64,000 nucleotides of DNA, from positions 434,001 through 498,000 of the forward strand of contig NZ_AHCF03000004.1 in NCBI RefSeq assembly GCF_000238275.3. Direction: 5' to 3'. Below, in pieces: positions 61,557 to 64,000 of the stretch. Numbering within the stretch: the first letter of the stretch is position 1; each line of letters opens with the position of its first letter. The notes beneath the pieces were generated by a model. The model searched no databases. It was given only the letters and a program-made list of their open reading frames with translations, and was not told the DNA's origin. This stretch comes from Pseudoalteromonas undina (GTDB taxonomy: Bacteria > Pseudomonadota > Gammaproteobacteria > Enterobacterales > Alteromonadaceae). Position numbers and translations under genes: made by a program.

Positions 61557-62282
61557 TTACCATTTTATGGTATTTCCTTGCCAATCTAGGTAGGCAGGTT
61601 CGTTGTTAAGTTCTAATTGTGGATTTTCGTAAGTAAATTTAAATAATTGCTGGGCAACAAACTCAGGGGTAAACAGTTTATCTGCAGGAACATTTTTTTG
61701 AAATGGCTTAGAAAGCTGTGTATCTGTAGTGCCTGGGTGAAATAAAATCAGTTTAGTATTTTTAGCGCGACGAGCAAGCTCAATGGCGGCTGTTTTAAAT
61801 AGCATATTAAGTGCTGATTTTGATGCGCGATAGGTATACCAACCACCTAATTTATTGTCGTTAATGCTACCAACACGAGCGCTTAAAGCGGTAATTGTGC
61901 AGTGAGTTTTGTGGTTAAGCAGCGGCACTATACTTTGTAAACACAGCAGGGGTACAAGCGAATTAGAGTGCATAAGCTGCATAAAATAATCACTGTTGAT
62001 TTCTTCAAGCTTTTTTTCTGGCATGTGCTGGTCGTTGTGTAATTGACCATTAAATATAATCACTTGAGCTATATCAACTTGCTGAGATTTTAACGACTCG
62101 GTTAGCTCGTTTAGGCTTTGCGCTGAATAGTCGCTCTGAAAATAGTTTACGTTTATGTCGCTGTGATTAATGTTCGATGAGCTGACACAAATAATATTAA
62201 ATTGTGTTGCTTGTTGGTTTAAGTGATTAACGTAAGATTGGGCAATGGCGCTACTGGCGCCAAATAAAATCACTGTTTTCAT
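61557..62282 (-). CDS. Short-chain dehydrogenase/reductase
   Basis: A 241-residue SDR. The Rossmann motif is GASSAIAQSYV at residues 8-18 (a G-x3-A-I form), and the active-site Tyr and Lys are in YTYRASKSALNML with the preceding Ser in ITALSARVGS. The branch resembles CsgA-like proteins. Its first bases overlap the stop of the DCC gene (4 nt). The coenzyme is probably NAD(P)(H); substrate unknown. With the neighbouring flavin reductase a small redox operon is likely. Confidence 0.88.
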   Translation of the reverse strand: MKTVILFGASSAIAQSYVNHLNQQATQFNIICVSSSNINHSDINVNYFQSDYSAQSLNELTESLKSQQVDIAQVIIFNGQLHNDQHMPEKKLEEINSDYFMQLMHSNSLVPLLCLQSIVPLLNHKTHCTITALSARVGSINDNKLGGWYTYRASKSALNMLFKTAAIELARRAKNTKLILFHPGTTDTQLSKPFQKNVPADKLFTPEFVAQQLFKFTYENPQLELNNEPAYLDWQGNTIKW

Positions 62283-62677
62283 TTTTCACCTTTGGTTTTG
62301 ATATTACATTGACCTGAGTTGCACTGTGCATTAGGCATTAAAAAACGGCTAATGTGATGACGGTATTTTGCAAAAAAAGTATAAGCATGATCGGCAAAAA
62401 AACGAATGACGGGCAAACGAATAATCTTGAGCCAAGGGTATTTGCCAACAGTATGCCAGGCTTGATAAGTCACGTCTAAGCCGTAAATTATCTGCCCATT
62501 ATCAGTTTGGGCGTGCAGTATATTCATGGCGTATTGCTTATCGATTGCGGGAAAACGCTCACTAAAGTTATCAGAATTTAAATCTTCTAGTGTAATTTTA
62601 TGATCAACATCGGCACGTTTTAAATGCTGCATCTCTGCATTGCAAAGGGGGCAATTAGCATCGTAAAAAATGATCAT
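62279..62677 (-). CDS. DCC-family thiol-disulfide oxidoreductase-like protein (second copy)
   Basis: A 132-residue DCC (DUF393) protein, same length as the one at 40532 but of another subtype. The signature is FYDANCPLCNAEMQHL (D-x-x-C-x-x-C). A central WHTVGKYPWLKIIRLPVI and a C-terminal cysteine motif (NAQCNSGQCNIKT) follow; these last two cysteines are not in the other copy. It begins the minus-strand operon with the SDR and flavin reductase genes. Function is predicted only. Confidence 0.87.
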   Translation of the reverse strand: MIIFYDANCPLCNAEMQHLKRADVDHKITLEDLNSDNFSERFPAIDKQYAMNILHAQTDNGQIIYGLDVTYQAWHTVGKYPWLKIIRLPVIRFFADHAYTFFAKYRHHISRFLMPNAQCNSGQCNIKTKGEK

Positions 62678-62797
62678 GTCATCGCTTTGTGTTTATTTTA
62701 CATATGGTTTTTTACGAGATGCTGTTGCAAATGGATCTATTAAATAAGTAAACATAATGATATTAATAGGCCTCAAAGAAACAAAGGAGAGCTAAAA

Positions 62798-64000
62798 ATG
62801 AGTGAACAATATGCCGCCTTGCGAGGTAATGTAAATTTACTTGGGCAATTATTAGGACAAACTATTAAAGATGCTCAAGGACAAGATATTTTAGATAAAG
62901 TAGAAGAAATTCGGGCTTTATCAAAATCATCTCGCAGTGGCAATGAAGCCGATCGTAAAGCGCTTATAGATGTACTGCATGCGCTTAGTGATGAAGAGCT
63001 TTTACCGGTTGCCCGTTCATTTAATCATTTTTTAAACTTAGCTAATGTTGCAGAACAGTTTCATACTGTATCACGTTTTAATGATGTTGGTTTTTGCCAA
63101 CTAAACCCTCTCACTCAAACATTAAAAACGTTAGCTGCAAAGGCCGAACAAGGTCAGCTTAATCATAATCATTTAGCTGAAACCCTCTCAAAACTCCACA
63201 TAAACTTAGTACTAACAGCACACCCAACCGAGGTGACTCGCCGTACTATTATTAATAAACATGTTGAACTTAGCGATTGTTTAGCATCGCTTGAGCGTAC
63301 CGACAATCTAGCGCAAGAACGCGAAGCAATCTTAAATCGTATTGCGCAGTTAATTAGTCAAGCATGGCATACTGACGATATTCGTCGTTCACGTCCAAGC
63401 CCTGTCGATGAGGCTAAATGGGGCTACGCAGTCATTGAAAACAGTTTGTGGGAAGCGGTGCCCCGTTTTCTACGAGAGTTTAGTCAGCATGTAAAACAGC
63501 ATTTAAGTTTGGAGTTGCCAGCAGATTACAGCCCGATAGAATTTACTTCTTGGATGGGGGGAGATCGTGATGGTAACCCGTTTGTAACCGCCGAAGTAAC
63601 CAAGCAAGTGCTCGACCATGGCCGTTGGATGGCACTGGATTTATACCAGCGTGATTTAGAAACGCTCTGTGCTGAACTTTCTATGTCGGATGCCAGCGAT
63701 GAGCTCATTAAATTGGCTGGGCAAGAGTTTGAACCGTACCGTGCTGTTTTGAAAGATGTTAAAAACCAAGTTGCAGAAACGGTGATGCATTTAAGCGCTA
63801 AAATTAAAAATAAGCGCACTGAATCTCAAGATTTAATCACCGATATTAATCAAATTAAGCACCCCATTGAAGTGTGTTATCGCTCTTTATTAAAGTGCAA
63901 CATGCAAGTAGTGGCCAATGGCTTACTACTGGATATGATCCACCGAGTAAATAGCTTTGGACTGCGTTTGGCAAAACTAGACGTGCGCCAAGATTCGTCG
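62798..64000 (+). CDS. ppc: Phosphoenolpyruvate carboxylase (3' end outside window)
   Basis: The first 401 residues of PEP carboxylase. Motifs: [13 protein letters not shown] with the catalytic His, [14 protein letters not shown], and [20 protein letters not shown] with substrate-binding Arg/Asp residues. The last bases in the window are in frame and read KLDVRQDSS, a conserved segment. AAAGGAGAG precedes the ATG. It forms oxaloacetate from PEP and bicarbonate to replenish the TCA cycle. The remaining about 480 residues are not in the window. Confidence 0.97.
   Translation, partial: MSEQYAALRGNVNLLGQLLGQTIKDAQGQDILDKVEEIRALSKSSRSGNEADRKALIDVLHALSDEELLPVARSFNHFLNLANVAEQFHTVSRFNDVGFCQLNPLTQTLKTLAAKAEQGQLNHNHLAETLSKLHINLVLTAHPTEVTRRTIINKHVELSDCLASLERTDNLAQEREAILNRIAQLISQAWHTDDIRRSRPSPVDEAKWGYAVIENSLWEAVPRFLREFSQHVKQHLSLELPADYSPIEFTSWMGGDRDGNPFVTAEVTKQVLDHGRWMALDLYQRDLETLCAELSMSDASDELIKLAGQEFEPYRAVLKDVKNQVAETVMHLSAKIKNKRTESQDLITDINQIKHPIEVCYRSLLKCNMQVVANGLLLDMIHRVNSFGLRLAKLDVRQDSS

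Noticed and set aside
1..64000. CRISPR arrays, rRNA and tRNA genes
   Set aside because: No regularly spaced identical repeats and no tRNA- or rRNA-like sequence noticed on reading; a dedicated scan was not possible.

Overview
The window comes from an AT-rich gammaproteobacterial chromosome. Gene content points to a marine alteromonad, most likely Pseudoalteromonas: two TonB receptors, paired bacterioferritins with bfd, a RegB/RegA-type pair, YcaC/pirin genes, a yybP-ykoY manganese riboswitch, PEP carboxylase and giant SpvB/RHS proteins. No rRNA, tRNA, CRISPR array or intact transposon was seen. The genus is inferred from gene content, not from a marker gene.

Layout. 1-9.1 kb: a large periplasmic-propeller PAS sensor cut by the left edge, a cysteine hydrolase, two chemoreceptors, a membrane-anchored thioredoxin-like protein, and a Mn2+-exporter-type UPF0016 gene behind a manganese riboswitch. 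9.3-14.1 kb: a decayed KefB/KefC tail, then a LysR regulator divergent from a four-gene operon (pirin, ycaC, FMN reductase, pirin). 14.1-19.1 kb: an accessory island of small or unrecognised genes separated by hairpin-forming intergenic repeats. It includes a trypsin-like protease, an AbiGi-family protein and a DUF6988-like protein, and ends in IS-end-like direct repeats. 19.2-24 kb: an iron block (bfd, two complementary bacterioferritin subunits, a Fur-box TonB receptor) and a zinc CDF exporter.

24-42.2 kb is mostly housekeeping and repair: GNAT, Ada/AlkA fusion plus Ogt, thymidine kinase, threonine aldolase, RlmF, an alpha/beta hydrolase, a TPR-sulfotransferase, a second TonB receptor, an oxidoreductase-like mini-protein, a LETM1-like protein, an M17 aminopeptidase, YaeR, a FabH-like synthase, the RegB/RegA-like pair, a DCC protein, PpiC and a periplasmic binding protein. 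58.8-64 kb is again core-like: FrnE/DsbA, M24 peptidase, flavin reductase, SDR, a second DCC protein and the start of ppc.

The most unusual region is 42.4-58.7 kb. A secreted 458-residue protein is followed after 2 nt by a 3458-residue secreted SpvB/Tc-toxin/RHS protein. Its front end carries Ig-like, PQQ-like propeller, DUF4214-like and calcium-repeat modules, and it ends in an unrecognised C-terminal tip. Its stop overlaps the start of a secreted Sel1-repeat gene, a possible immunity or partner gene. Then come nine tandem small genes for exported proteins of about 110-130 residues (one truncated to 56). They diverge strongly but share one pattern, which resembles by eye the B subunits of the SubAB/typhoid-toxin family. 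I consider this locus the best candidate for an undescribed polymorphic secreted system.
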